A stretch of 53,723 nt of DNA. Source: a bacterium. Its GTDB lineage: Bacteria; Pseudomonadota; Alphaproteobacteria; Ferrovibrionales; Ferrovibrionaceae. The position numbers were made by a program, and so were the translations under genes. Below the pieces are notes generated by a model, which ran no database searches, was not told where the DNA came from, and saw only the letters and a list, made by a program, of their open reading frames with translations. Each line of letters begins with the position of its first letter. Within the stretch, counting starts at the first letter, position 1. Below, piece by piece: positions 45,336-53,723 of the stretch. Location: the NCBI GenBank assembly GCA_022844005.1, contig JALHMN010000007.1, forward strand, positions 1,408 through 55,130, read 5' to 3'.

Positions 45336-46277
45336 CTAGTAGCGGATGCGCGGGTCGAAGAAGCTGTAGCTGATGTCGATCATGAGGTTGATGAGCACCT
45401 TCGCGCCGGCGAACAGGATGATCAGGCCCTGAATGATCGGGTAGTCGCGCTTCAGGATCGCATCTACCGTGAGCCGACCAAGGCCGGGGATGTTGAAGAC
45501 CGTCTCGGTGATGACCACACCGGAGATCAGTAGCGCGAGCCCGATACCGATGACGGTGACGATCGGTACCGCGGCGTTCTTAAGCGCATGCTTCAGCAGG
45601 ACCGATTTCTTGGCGACGCCCTTGGCATGGGCGGTGCGGATATAGTCCTCCGAGAGCACCTCGAGCATGCTGGCACGGGTGATGCGCGCGATCAGCGCCA
45701 TATAAACCATCCCGAGAGCGAAGGCCGGCAGGATGATCGAGCGCGCCGTCTCCCAGACCCCCTGCGAGAGGGGCCTGTAGCCCTGCACCGGCAGCCAGCG
45801 TAGTTCGATCGCAAATATATAGATCAGCAGATAGCCGACCAGGAACACCGGCAACGCGAAGCCGAGGACCGAGAAGCCCATCACGATCCGGTCGATCGCG
45901 CTGCGCGCCTTCCATGCAGCGAGCACGCCCATCGGGATGGCGAAGAGCACCGCCACCACCAGGGTCGACAGAGCGAGGACGACCGACGGCTCCAGCCGCT
46001 GCATGACCAGAGTCGTGACCGGGAGATTGGAGAATATCGAGGTGCCGAGATCGCCACGAAGCAGACTCAGCACATAGATCACGAACTGTTCCCAGATCGG
46101 CCGGTCGAGGCCGAGCTTGCTCCGGATACCATCGATCTCGGCAGGAGAGGCATCGTCGCCGGCGATCACGGCCGCCGGATCGCCCGGCGTCAGATGCAGC
46201 AACAGGAACACGAACAGGGCCACCACGATCATCACCGGGATGGTCGCGAGCAGCCGCCGGATGATATAGGCCGTCAT
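45336..46277 (-). CDS. dppB: Dipeptide/oligopeptide ABC transporter permease (DppB type)
   Basis: A 313-residue inner-membrane protein. The N-terminus RRLLATIPVMIVVALFVFLL is the first helix of the OppB family, followed by LTPGDPAAVIAG. Six helices and the EAA-like loop SMLEVLSEDYIRTAHAKGVAKK are visible. It forms the pore with DppC. Confidence 0.94.
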   Translation of the reverse strand: MTAYIIRRLLATIPVMIVVALFVFLLLHLTPGDPAAVIAGDDASPAEIDGIRSKLGLDRPIWEQFVIYVLSLLRGDLGTSIFSNLPVTTLVMQRLEPSVVLALSTLVVAVLFAIPMGVLAAWKARSAIDRIVMGFSVLGFALPVFLVGYLLIYIFAIELRWLPVQGYRPLSQGVWETARSIILPAFALGMVYMALIARITRASMLEVLSEDYIRTAHAKGVAKKSVLLKHALKNAAVPIVTVIGIGLALLISGVVITETVFNIPGLGRLTVDAILKRDYPIIQGLIILFAGAKVLINLMIDISYSFFDPRIRY

Positions 46278-46488
46278 CGACGGACCTTCGGAAATCCACG
46301 TGGCTTGGGGCCGATCCCGATCGGCCGCGCCAGGATTGACGCTTTCATCGACTGCTTCCCTGTCCGCCCGCCGCGCGGCGGCGGTCCCCGATCGTGGAAC
46401 CCCGCAGACGGCGTGTGCCGGTAATCATGCAACAACGAGGCCGATCCGCCTCAGAAAATCAAAACCGGTCCCGGAAGAACTTGCGAGA

Positions 46489-46514
46489 AACCCCGCGCCT
46501 CGCGGCGCGGGGTT
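46489..46514 (-). terminator. Hairpin between dppA and dppB
   Basis: AACCCCGCGCC and GGCGCGGGGTT pair perfectly over 11 bp around TCGC, 40 bases past the dppA stop. Such hairpins between a binding-protein gene and its permease genes often protect dppA mRNA or end part of the transcripts, giving more binding protein than permease. The rest of the 276-base gap shows no gene. Confidence 0.55.
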
Positions 46515-46553
46515 AGATGCGACGGGTTCTGGTGGCAACCGCCACCAGCACTT

Positions 46554-48161
46554 TCACTTCTTCTCGATATTCCACATCGGCGGCACCGACGGGACCGAGA
46601 GCACGCCCGAGATCTTGTCGGAACGGTAGGCGACCGGGTTGCGCCACTGGGCGAAGGAGATGTAGGGCACCTGTTCGTAGGCGCGCTTGGACAGGGCAAC
46701 GGCCAGTTCCTTGCGCTTCTCGATCGACGGGGCGAATGCCCACTCCTTGCGCAGTTCCTCGAACTTCGCATCGCACGGCCAGCCGAACCAGGCCTTCTCA
46801 CATCCCATGCCGATCGAGGTATGCGTCACCGGACTCGAAGAGGTGAGGACGGTCGTGCCCGTGATGAAGATGTTCCAGCCGCCTTGCGCCGGCGCTTCCT
46901 TCTTGGCGCGGCGGGAGACAACCGAGCCCCAATCCATCGCCTGCACGTCGAGCTTCAGGAAGCCGGCTTTACGCAACTGCTGGATCATCACCAGATTGGC
47001 CGGGTTGATGTACTGGTGGTCGGTGGCATGCAGGATGGTGATCGGCTCACCGTTGTAGCCCGCTTCCTTGAACAGGGCTTCGGCCTTCTTGTAGTCCTTC
47101 GGTCCCTTGTAGGGCTCGCTGCCGGCGTCGGTTTCCATCGCCACGCCGCAGCCGAAGAAGGAGTAGCAAACCGTCTGAAGCTTCTTGTCGGCGGCGATCG
47201 TGTTCAGATAGTCGGGGTTGTTGATGATGTAGAGCATCGCCTGCCGCGCCTTCACGTTGTTGAAGGGCGGGTGAAGGTGATTCAACTGCAGAATTCCCAT
47301 GGTCCCGGCGGCGGCATGAGCCTCCACCTTGATCCCCGGGGTGCCTTCCAGGATCGGCAGGAAGTCTACAGCCGGATTTTCGAGATAATCGATCTCACCG
47401 GCGACCAAGGCCGATTGGGCGGTCTGGGGATCGGACAGCCAGACGAACTCCACGCGGTCGACTTTCACCACCTTGCCGCCAGCGTGACCGGATGCCGGTT
47501 CCTTGCGCGGCACGTAGTCGGCGAACTTGGTGTAGACGGTCTTGCTGCCGGGAACCCACTCGTCGCGCTTGAACATGAAGGGACCGGAGCCGACCACTTC
47601 CTCGATCTGCTTGAAGGGGTCGACCATTGCCTCCTTCTCGCGCATCACGAACGGAATGCTGGTGCCGGTCTTGGCCAGGATGTCGATCAGCAGGCCGTAA
47701 GGTTCGGTCAGCGACCATACGAAGGTCTTGTCGTCCTTCGCCGTCAGCGACTCCGTGAAGCCCATCAACTGCTTGCCGGCACCGTCGCGCTTGCCCCAGC
47801 GGTTCATCGAGGCGACGACGTCCTTGCTGGTGACGGGCGAGCCGTCGTGGAACTTCAGCCCGTCGCGCAACTTGAACGTATAGACCTTCCGGTCGTCGCT
47901 GACGGTCCAAGTGTCGACCATCTGCGGCTTCGGTTCGAGCTTATCGTCGCTGGAGAACAACGTATCGTAGACCATCAGCCCGTGAATGCCCGCGATGGTC
48001 TGCGTGGTCCAGAAAGGATCGAGCGTGCGCACGTCGGCGTGCATCGCGACTTTCAGCGTTTTCGGCTGCTGGGCGAGGGCGGGCAAGGCCCCCAGACCCA
48101 ATGCGCCCGCGACTACGGCCACGGCGAGGCGTCGGTGCAATCGGTCGGTCAGTTTATGCAT
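46554..48161 (-). CDS. dppA: ABC transporter substrate-binding protein (family 5, DppA-like)
   Basis: A 535-residue periplasmic protein with a signal peptide (AVAVVAGALGLGALPALA, cut before QQPKTLKVAM). The SBP family 5 pattern is clear: MHADVRTLDPFW, KVYTFKLRDGLKFHDGSPVTSKDV and GSGPFMFKRDEWVPG. It would capture a peptide or similar small molecule for DppBCDF. SBP family 5 ligands range from peptides to nickel and opines; the ligand is open. It is the first gene of the operon. Confidence 0.93.
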   Translation of the reverse strand: MHKLTDRLHRRLAVAVVAGALGLGALPALAQQPKTLKVAMHADVRTLDPFWTTQTIAGIHGLMVYDTLFSSDDKLEPKPQMVDTWTVSDDRKVYTFKLRDGLKFHDGSPVTSKDVVASMNRWGKRDGAGKQLMGFTESLTAKDDKTFVWSLTEPYGLLIDILAKTGTSIPFVMREKEAMVDPFKQIEEVVGSGPFMFKRDEWVPGSKTVYTKFADYVPRKEPASGHAGGKVVKVDRVEFVWLSDPQTAQSALVAGEIDYLENPAVDFLPILEGTPGIKVEAHAAAGTMGILQLNHLHPPFNNVKARQAMLYIINNPDYLNTIAADKKLQTVCYSFFGCGVAMETDAGSEPYKGPKDYKKAEALFKEAGYNGEPITILHATDHQYINPANLVMIQQLRKAGFLKLDVQAMDWGSVVSRRAKKEAPAQGGWNIFITGTTVLTSSSPVTHTSIGMGCEKAWFGWPCDAKFEELRKEWAFAPSIEKRKELAVALSKRAYEQVPYISFAQWRNPVAYRSDKISGVLSVPSVPPMWNIEKK

Positions 48162-48291
48162 CGTCTATCCCCCAGAAACGGAATGGCAATGCAAGACAGT
48201 AACCCGATCGAAACGCCTATGTCACCCGGGTATGTCAGCGACGGCCGTGTAGAACGCACGATGCCGCGATCGCCGCACCCATCGGGACCGC

Positions 48292-48840
48292 TCAGTCGAG
48301 GGGCAGCGGTTCCCCCTCCGGCAGCGGCACCTCCGCGGTGTTCAGCACCATCGACACCATGACGTAGTAGCCGCTGATCGCGAGGATCTCAGCGAGCGCC
48401 ACCTCGCCCAGCACATCGAGAGCATGCTTGTAGGTGGCGTCGCTCACACCATGCGTCGCATGCAGTTCGACGCAGAAGGCATGCAGTGCCGTTTCGTCCT
48501 CCTGCATGCCGATCGGCGACTGACCCGTGCGAATCGCTTCGATGACGGCATCGCTCAAGCCGCCCTTGCGGGCGAGCGGCGCGTGCGCGAACCACTCGTA
48601 CTGCGCCTTCCAGGCACGCGCGGTGACCAGGATGGCCATTTCCGACAGGCGGGGCGGCAGCGAAGTGCCGAAACGCAGCAACTCGCCCAGATGGGCTGCG
48701 CGAGCAGCGAGTTCGGGATTGCGCAGTAGCGCCGGAAACGGACCGCCGACGCGGCCACGCGGGCCGGAAGCAATCTCGGCAACCACCTGTCGCTGCGCCT
48801 CGGTCATCTTCTCGGGCGGGATCGGGGTGAGACGGGCCAC
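48292..48840 (-). CDS. Carboxymuconolactone decarboxylase family protein
   Basis: I choose GTG 48840 because GGAGG is seven bases upstream; the in-frame ATG at 48867 would contain that site. It gives 182 residues. CMD-fold elements are GGPFPALLRNPELAARAAHLGELLR, RLSEMAILVTARAWKAQYEWFAH and VSDATYKHALDVLGEVALAEILAISGYY. It lacks the AhpD CxxC pair, so it is closer to 4-carboxymuconolactone decarboxylase-like proteins than to AhpD. The WFAH His is a plausible catalytic residue. No protocatechuate pathway genes are nearby. Confidence 0.88.
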   Translation of the reverse strand: MARLTPIPPEKMTEAQRQVVAEIASGPRGRVGGPFPALLRNPELAARAAHLGELLRFGTSLPPRLSEMAILVTARAWKAQYEWFAHAPLARKGGLSDAVIEAIRTGQSPIGMQEDETALHAFCVELHATHGVSDATYKHALDVLGEVALAEILAISGYYVMVSMVLNTAEVPLPEGEPLPLD

Positions 48841-48969
48841 GGGCGTTCCTCCAAGTCGTTGCCGCATGCTTCACCGGTATGCCGGGGATGGTCAACGCCA
48901 GCCTTTCGGGCCGCAACGAAGCCCGCGATAATGCCGTCCGCAGAAGAAGAATCCGGAGGAAGCCGTGTG

Positions 48970-50031
48970 ATGAGTGCGGAAGTGGCACCCGTCCGTGCCG
49001 ACGAAGGCATGCCCTGGGACAAGCTGGAGGCTTGGTTGATAGGGGTGCTGCCTGCATTGAAGGGACCGATGCAGCCGCTGCAGTTCCCTGGCGGCAGCGC
49101 CAACCTCACTTATCTGATGCGGTTTCCCGAGGCGCCGCCGAACCTGCAGGAACTGGTTGTCCGCCGCCCGCCGCTGGGACCCGTCGCTCCGGGAGCCCAT
49201 GATATGGGGCGCGAATTCAAGGCGCTGCGCGGCCTGGCCCCGGCTTTCGACCGGGCCCCCTTTGCGCATGCCTATTGCGAGGATGCCGGCGTCATCGGCG
49301 CCCCCTTCCTGGTGATGGAGCGGCGGACCGGCGTGGTCATTCGGAAGACCATTCCGGAGCCGCTGAAGCTTTGGCCGCAGGTGGAAAGGCGGGCGAGCTT
49401 CGCCCTGGTCGACGCCATGGCCGACTTCCATGCGCTAGACCCGGAAGCCATCGGGCTTTCGTCGCTCGGCAAGCCCGATGGCTTCGTCGAGCGGCAGGTG
49501 CAGGGCTGGAAGAAGCGCTGGGACAGGGCCAAGGACCGCGACATCCCGCTCTGCGAGGATGTGTTCGAACGCCTGGCCGGCACGCTTCCCCGCCCGCAGG
49601 CGGTGAGCCTCGTCCACAACGACCTGAAACTGGACAACTGCCAGTTCGATCCGGCGAATCCGGACCGGGTGAAGTCGATCTTCGACTGGGACATGACGAC
49701 CGTCGGCGATCCGCTGATCGACCTCGGCACGCTGTTGGGCTACTGGGCCGATCCGGGCGAGGCCGCCGCCGTCTCTTCCTCCCGCGTCCCGAACGACGGG
49801 TCTTTTCCGACACGGAAGGAAATCACCGCGCGCTACGCCGAACGCTCGGCCATCGACCTGTCCGGAATCGACTGGTACGAGGCCTTCGCGCTGTGGAAGA
49901 CCGCCGTCGTCATCCAGCAGATCTACATCCGCTTCAAGCTGGGGCAGACCCAGGACCAGCGCTTTGCCGGTATGGGCGAGCGGGTGGTGGAGCAAATCGA
50001 ACTGGCCGACCAGGTGCTGCGGCGAAAATAA
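48970..50031 (+). CDS. Aminoglycoside phosphotransferase-fold kinase (ACAD10/11 N-terminal type)
   Basis: ATG 48970 (GTG 48967 is closer to GGAGG) gives 353 residues. Kinase-like fold elements: FPGGSANLTYL (nucleotide loop), LVVRRPPLG (Lys/Arg), the catalytic loop LVHNDLKLDNCQFD and the metal loop SIFDWDMTTVGDP. This group phosphorylates hydroxyl groups; relatives fused to acyl-CoA dehydrogenases act on 4-hydroxyacyl-CoAs. Adjacent GMC oxidoreductase starts 16 bases downstream, so they form an operon. An acyl-CoA dehydrogenase of the matching subgroup lies at 26964-28241, far away. Confidence 0.87.
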   Translation: MSAEVAPVRADEGMPWDKLEAWLIGVLPALKGPMQPLQFPGGSANLTYLMRFPEAPPNLQELVVRRPPLGPVAPGAHDMGREFKALRGLAPAFDRAPFAHAYCEDAGVIGAPFLVMERRTGVVIRKTIPEPLKLWPQVERRASFALVDAMADFHALDPEAIGLSSLGKPDGFVERQVQGWKKRWDRAKDRDIPLCEDVFERLAGTLPRPQAVSLVHNDLKLDNCQFDPANPDRVKSIFDWDMTTVGDPLIDLGTLLGYWADPGEAAAVSSSRVPNDGSFPTRKEITARYAERSAIDLSGIDWYEAFALWKTAVVIQQIYIRFKLGQTQDQRFAGMGERVVEQIELADQVLRRK

Positions 50032-50047
50032 CAAAGGGGATCGAAGG

Positions 50048-51640
50048 GTGGAGACTTACGACTACATCATCGTCGGCGCCGGTTCGGCCGGCGCCGTGCT
50101 GGCCAACCGCCTCAGTGAAGACGGTCGCACAAGGGTGCTTCTGGTGGAAGCCGGCAAGGCGAGCCACCCCTATTCCCGGCTACCGGTCAGCTTTGGCCTC
50201 CTGATCGATCACCCTGGCGCCAACTGGCGCTACAGGTCGGAGCCAGAGCCCGGCACCAACAATCGCGAGATCCCGGTGCCCCGCGGTAAACTGCTCGGCG
50301 GCTCGAGTTCGATAAACGGCCTAGTCTACGTGCGCGGCCAGCCGCTCGACTACGATACCTGGGCGCAGATGGGCAATCGCGGCTGGAGCTGGGAGGACAT
50401 CGCCCCGGTCTTCAAGCGCATGGAATCCTACGAGCAAGCCGAGGACCCGGAGCGAGGCCGCGACGGGCCGCTCCGCATTTCCGTCGTTCCCGACAGGAAC
50501 CCGCTCTACGACGCCATCTTCACTGCCGCCGAGCAGGCCGGGTATCGCCGCACCAGGGACTACAACGCCTATGACCAGGAGGGCGTGGGAAAGACGCAGG
50601 CGACTATCGGCCGCGGCAGGCGGATGAGCACGGCCTATTGCTATCTGGCGCCGGCAGCGAAGCGGACGAACCTTCGGATCGTTACCGACGCATTGACCGA
50701 GAGGATTGTACTGGAAGGGCGGCGATGCACCGGCATCATCTATGAATCGGGGGGAAGAAAGGTCGAGGTTGGGGCCGGGAAAGCCGTGATTCTTTCGGCT
50801 GGGGCAATCGGCACCCCGCAGATACTGGAACTCTCGGGGATCGGCCGGCCAGGCGTTCTGCAGGCGGCAGGCATCGTGGTCCAACACGAATTGCCGGCGG
50901 TGGGAGAAAATTTCCGCGACCACATCGCCGGCCGCATCGTCTGGAAAGTGAATGTGCCGGGCATCTCCTACAACGACAGGGCGCGTGGCTTCGGCCTGGC
51001 GCGGGAAATCGTCAAGTACATCGCCCTCGGCGGTGGCTTCCTGAGCCTTCCCTCAGCCCCCATCGTAGCCTTCCTGAAGACCCGGGCCGAGCTGGAGACG
51101 CCCGATGTGCAGTTCCACTTCGTGCCCTATTCGGTGAAGAGCGCGAAGGAGCGGAAGCTTCAAACCTTCCCCAGCATGACGGTTGCCTGTTACCAGCTTC
51201 GGCCTGAAAGCCTGGGTTCGATCCATATCCGCTCGAGCGACCCGGCGGCGCAGCCCGCCATCCGCTTCAACTTCCTTCATGATCCGATCGACCGACAAAC
51301 GATGGTCGGCGGTTTCCGCATGATGCGGCGGATCGTCAATTCACCTGCGCTCGACCCCTATCGAGGCGAAGAATTCTCGCCCGGCAAGGATGTCGAGACC
51401 GACGAGCAGATCCTGGGCTGGATGCGGGCCTATTCGGAGACCGCCTATCATCCGATCGGCACCTGCCGCATGGGCCCCGGTCCGAACGCGGTGGTGGACG
51501 ATCGCCTCAGGGTGCACGGTATCGAGGGACTGCGCGTCGCCGATGCCTCGATCTTCCCGACCATGCCTTCGGGGAACACAAACGCGGCGAGCATCATGGT
51601 GGGCGAGCGCGCATCCGAACTGATCAGGGCGGGGGCGTAG
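50048..51640 (+). CDS. GMC family FAD oxidoreductase (choline dehydrogenase-like)
   Basis: GTG 50048 behind AAAGGGG gives 530 residues (ETYDYIIVGAGSAGAVLANR). FAD motifs: the Rossmann start, GKLLGGSSSINGLVYVRG (GMC signature 1) and GAIGTPQILELSGIG (signature 2). Catalytic His/Asn lie in YHPIGTCRMG and PSGNTNAA near the C-terminus. It oxidises a primary or secondary alcohol and passes electrons to the respiratory chain or O2. Substrate unknown; choline is possible but no betaine genes are near. Confidence 0.91.
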   Translation: METYDYIIVGAGSAGAVLANRLSEDGRTRVLLVEAGKASHPYSRLPVSFGLLIDHPGANWRYRSEPEPGTNNREIPVPRGKLLGGSSSINGLVYVRGQPLDYDTWAQMGNRGWSWEDIAPVFKRMESYEQAEDPERGRDGPLRISVVPDRNPLYDAIFTAAEQAGYRRTRDYNAYDQEGVGKTQATIGRGRRMSTAYCYLAPAAKRTNLRIVTDALTERIVLEGRRCTGIIYESGGRKVEVGAGKAVILSAGAIGTPQILELSGIGRPGVLQAAGIVVQHELPAVGENFRDHIAGRIVWKVNVPGISYNDRARGFGLAREIVKYIALGGGFLSLPSAPIVAFLKTRAELETPDVQFHFVPYSVKSAKERKLQTFPSMTVACYQLRPESLGSIHIRSSDPAAQPAIRFNFLHDPIDRQTMVGGFRMMRRIVNSPALDPYRGEEFSPGKDVETDEQILGWMRAYSETAYHPIGTCRMGPGPNAVVDDRLRVHGIEGLRVADASIFPTMPSGNTNAASIMVGERASELIRAGA

Positions 51641-51683
51641 CCACTCAATCTTCGCCCGGCCAGCTTCTGGTTCCGCGCCTTCG

Positions 51684-52460
51684 TCAGGTGAGAAAGGCCA
51701 CGACGGTCAGCAGGACGACGACCTCACCTCCCTGCTCCAGCGCACCGAGCACATCGCCGGTCTGCCCGCCCACCTGCCGCCGGCAGAGCCACCCCATGGC
51801 GAGGGCGGCAAGCGACAGCAGCGCCAGGGCCACGAAACCCGTCGTCGGTCCCAGGCACACGAACAGAGCGATCACCCCAAGGGTCGCCGCCGCCAGCGCA
51901 CCGCCAAACGCCGGTGCGCCCGCGTTCGCCGAAAGCCCGCCCGCGCGTGCCGGGGGAACCGCATGCATGAAGCCGGGAAGAATGGCGCGCGCAGCGGCAT
52001 GGGACGCAGCCAATGCAGCCAGAACGGCGGCGGGGTCGGCGATGGCAGCGAGCGCACTCCAGCGGAGCAGCAGTGAAAATGCGAGCGCGCAGGCGCCATA
52101 GGTACCGATCCGGCTGTCGCGCATGATGTCGAGTTTCTGCTCGCGATCCCGGCCGCCGCCGAACCCGTCGGCCACATCGGCAAGGCCGTCCTCATGCAGA
52201 CATCCCGTGACGAGAGCGCTGGCTGCCAGCGCCAACCCCGCCGCAGCAGCCGGCCCCAGGCTCAGAGCCGACGCAAGCGCATAGACGGCTGCTGAGAGCA
52301 GGGCGACGGCAAGACCGGCCAGCGGCACCGCCCAGATCGAGGTCGCCAGTCGCGCCTCGGCGATGCTGACGGGAACCGGTACCGGCAGTCGCGTGAAGAA
52401 GACAAGGCAGAACGCCAGATCGCGCACCAATCGTGCTATTGCCTCCGAAGCGAACATCAT
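51684..52460 (-). CDS. cobS: Adenosylcobinamide-GDP ribazoletransferase
   Basis: ATG 52460 (or the next codon ATG 52457) gives about 258 residues. It is a polytopic membrane protein; CobS motifs are FCLVFFTRLPVPVP, HEDGLADVADGFGGG and KLDIMRDSRIGTYG. It joins adenosylcobinamide-GDP to alpha-ribazole in the last steps of cobalamin synthesis at the inner membrane. It is divergent from cobT across 41 bases, which must hold both promoters; no cobalamin riboswitch fits there. Confidence 0.94.
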   Translation of the reverse strand: MMFASEAIARLVRDLAFCLVFFTRLPVPVPVSIAEARLATSIWAVPLAGLAVALLSAAVYALASALSLGPAAAAGLALAASALVTGCLHEDGLADVADGFGGGRDREQKLDIMRDSRIGTYGACALAFSLLLRWSALAAIADPAAVLAALAASHAAARAILPGFMHAVPPARAGGLSANAGAPAFGGALAAATLGVIALFVCLGPTTGFVALALLSLAALAMGWLCRRQVGGQTGDVLGALEQGGEVVVLLTVVAFLT

Positions 52461-52501
52461 CGCCGGTTCAGCCGCATTCGCCACGAGGCCATCGTCAACC
52501 C

Positions 52502-53509
52502 ATGGATCGCTACACGTCCCTCGCCGCGCTGCGCGCGGCCTGTCTCGATCTCCCGTCCGAAGACGGCGCTGTGGCCGCCGAGGTGGCGGCACGCGAGGCG
52601 CAACTGACCAAGCCGCCGGGAAGTCTCGGGCGGCTGGAAGAAGTCGCGAGTTTCATCGCCCGGTGGCAGGGCCGGACGAGACCGATGCTGGACAGGATCT
52701 CCGTGCTGGTCTTCGCCGGCAATCACGGGGTGGCGGCCCAGGGCGTATCTGCCTTCCCGGCGGAGATAACGGCCCAGATGGTGGCGAACTTCGCAGCCGG
52801 CGGCGCCGCCATCAACCAGCTGGCACGGAATGCCGGCGCCGATCTCAAGGTGACGCCGATCGATCTCGATCGTCCGACCGGTGACTTCACCCTTGGCCCG
52901 GCGATGAGCGAGGCGGAGTTCCTCCGGGCCGTTTCCATCGGCGCCGCCGCGGTGCAAGAGGCGGACCTGATCTGCCTGGGAGAAATGGGCATCGCCAATA
53001 CCACACCCGCCGCAGCCATCTCCGCCGGCCTGTTCGGTGGCGGCGGCAAGGTCTGGGCCGGACGGGGCACCGGCGTGGATGACGCCGGCCTTGATCGCAA
53101 GCGTCTGGCGATCGATCGCGGGATTTTGCGTCATACGGCTGCCATCGGAGACCCGCTCCAGGTCGCGGCCCGCCTCGGCGGGCGGGAACTGGCAGCCATG
53201 CTCGGCGCAGCGCTGGAGGCAAGGCGGCAGCGAATCCCGGTCCTGCTCGATGGATTCGTCTGCACCGCGGCCGTCGCCCCTCTGGCCCGGCTGCATCCCG
53301 AAGGCCTGGCGCACACCATTGCCGCGCATGTCTCAGCGGAAAGCGGGCACCGGAAACTCCTGGTCGCCCTTGGTCTGCGGCCGCTGCTCGATCTGGACAT
53401 GCGGCTGGGCGAGGCCTCGGGCGCGGCGCTCGCCATTCCCATCGTCCGGGCCGCAATCGCCTGCCACAACGGCATGGCAACATTTGCCGAGGCCGGACTC
53501 ACAGGCTAG
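52502..53509 (+). CDS. cobT: Nicotinate-nucleotide-dimethylbenzimidazole phosphoribosyltransferase
   Basis: ATG 52502 gives 335 residues. Motifs: KPPGSLGRLEEVA, FAGNHGVAAQGVSAFP, LGEMGIANTTPAAA and DLDMRLGEASGAALA with the catalytic Glu. It makes alpha-ribazole phosphate, the lower-ligand nucleotide that CobS (after dephosphorylation) attaches. Its TAG stop lies in CTAG (53506-53509), shared with the stop of the convergent gene. Confidence 0.95.
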   Translation: MDRYTSLAALRAACLDLPSEDGAVAAEVAAREAQLTKPPGSLGRLEEVASFIARWQGRTRPMLDRISVLVFAGNHGVAAQGVSAFPAEITAQMVANFAAGGAAINQLARNAGADLKVTPIDLDRPTGDFTLGPAMSEAEFLRAVSIGAAAVQEADLICLGEMGIANTTPAAAISAGLFGGGGKVWAGRGTGVDDAGLDRKRLAIDRGILRHTAAIGDPLQVAARLGGRELAAMLGAALEARRQRIPVLLDGFVCTAAVAPLARLHPEGLAHTIAAHVSAESGHRKLLVALGLRPLLDLDMRLGEASGAALAIPIVRAAIACHNGMATFAEAGLTG

Positions 53510-53723
53510 GCCCGAGCAATCGCGTGGAAGAATGTGCCACTGACCAGACCGTGGCGACCGCCGGCGGTACCGAGCGGCCGTCCCTGCCCGTCGGCGATTT
53601 CGGCGAACGGCGCGTCTTTTCCCGGATCGACGAGTGAGGCGTAGTGGAACTCATGCCCGCGAAGGACGGAGCCGGACGGCCCGAGTGCGCCATCCTGCAA
53701 TAGCCGGGCCTCGCGATAGCCCA
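53506..53723 (-). CDS. cobB: Probable hydrogenobyrinate/cobyrinate a,c-diamide synthase, C-terminal fragment
   Basis: The visible C-terminal ~71 residues read GYREARLLQDGALGPSG and SVLRGHEFHYASL, then GTAGGRHGLVSGTFFHAIARA. The RGHEFHYS-type motif and the GLVSGTFFH end belong to the glutamine amidotransferase domain of CobB/CbiA, where the His is catalytic. The gene runs off the window. It amidates the a and c side chains of the corrin ring, so it belongs with cobS and cobT. Confidence 0.86.
   Translation of the reverse strand, partial: GYREARLLQDGALGPSGSVLRGHEFHYASLVDPGKDAPFAEIADGQGRPLGTAGGRHGLVSGTFFHAIARA

Noticed and set aside
46821-48362. 513-residue plus-strand frame opposite dppA
   Set aside because: Antisense to a signal-peptide-bearing SBP family 5 protein; no independent support.
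52461-52501. Cobalamin riboswitch between cobS and cobT
   Set aside because: The 41-base gap is far too short for a B12 riboswitch and has no B12-box-like sequence.

Overview
The window reads as a chromosomal stretch of a high-GC alphaproteobacterium. Lineage markers are a Shemin-pathway 5-aminolevulinate synthase, a GapR/DUF2312 nucleoid protein, the DUF2849-cysI-DUF934 sulfite reductase arrangement, a CC0125-type lipoprotein and an Irr-like box. A Rhodospirillales-type organism is plausible, but the sequence alone does not fix the order. I saw no integrase, transposase, phage gene, CRISPR array or rRNA operon.

Layout. 1-152 is the tail of a nucleotidyltransferase-like gene. 271-4063 is an assimilatory sulfite reductase operon (cysG, DUF2849, cysI, DUF934), convergent with a DUF1194 gene. 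5054-9719 encodes a flavoprotein/ferredoxin plus a two-subunit 2-oxoacid:ferredoxin oxidoreductase. 9871-13823 carries a 1-Cys peroxiredoxin, MetY, a TauD-like dioxygenase and an SDR. 13828-18340 (minus) has hemA, an Hpt/receiver pair, gapR, DUF1244, an N-formylglutamate amidohydrolase-like gene and a nitroreductase. 18438-20237 has a deacetylase-fold protein with substituted metal ligands and an HpaI-type aldolase. A 677-base gene-free region follows, rich in GTCCG palindromes. 20915-25645 holds a COG0523 GTPase with a Zur-like box, a PEP-CTERM-type protein, an Nfu scaffold, a class III cyclase and a universal stress protein.

25779-26921 holds tRNA-Ser(CGA), two stem-loops, a small GIY-YIG gene and a lipoprotein. 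26964-34426 (minus) has an acyl-CoA dehydrogenase, katG with two Irr/PerR-like boxes, an aldehyde dehydrogenase, an LLM flavin oxidoreductase and a secreted hydrolase. 34534-36337 contains a GNAT gene, then a perfect 36-bp palindrome on the start codon of a ribbon-helix-helix gene that overlaps a gene of unknown family. 36432-41223 (minus) has a CoA-transferase and a three-gene phosphorelay without a DNA-binding output. 41331-51640 has an epoxide-hydrolase-like gene, a complete Dpp-type ABC importer (dppABCDF), a CMD-family gene, a phosphotransferase and a GMC oxidoreductase. 51684-53723 has cobS, cobT and the end of a probable cobB.

Themes are sulfur metabolism (cys operon, metY, TauD-like, LLM enzyme), metal and oxidative-stress handling (COG0523 protein, Nfu, katG, peroxiredoxin), signalling (Hpt/receiver pair, cyclase, phosphorelay), and uptake and catabolism of small organics. 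The best candidates for something undescribed are the autoregulated-looking RHH module at 34981-35635, the GTCCG palindrome cluster at 20248-20665, the flavoprotein-coupled KOR complex, and the tRNA-Ser/stem-loop/GIY-YIG unit.
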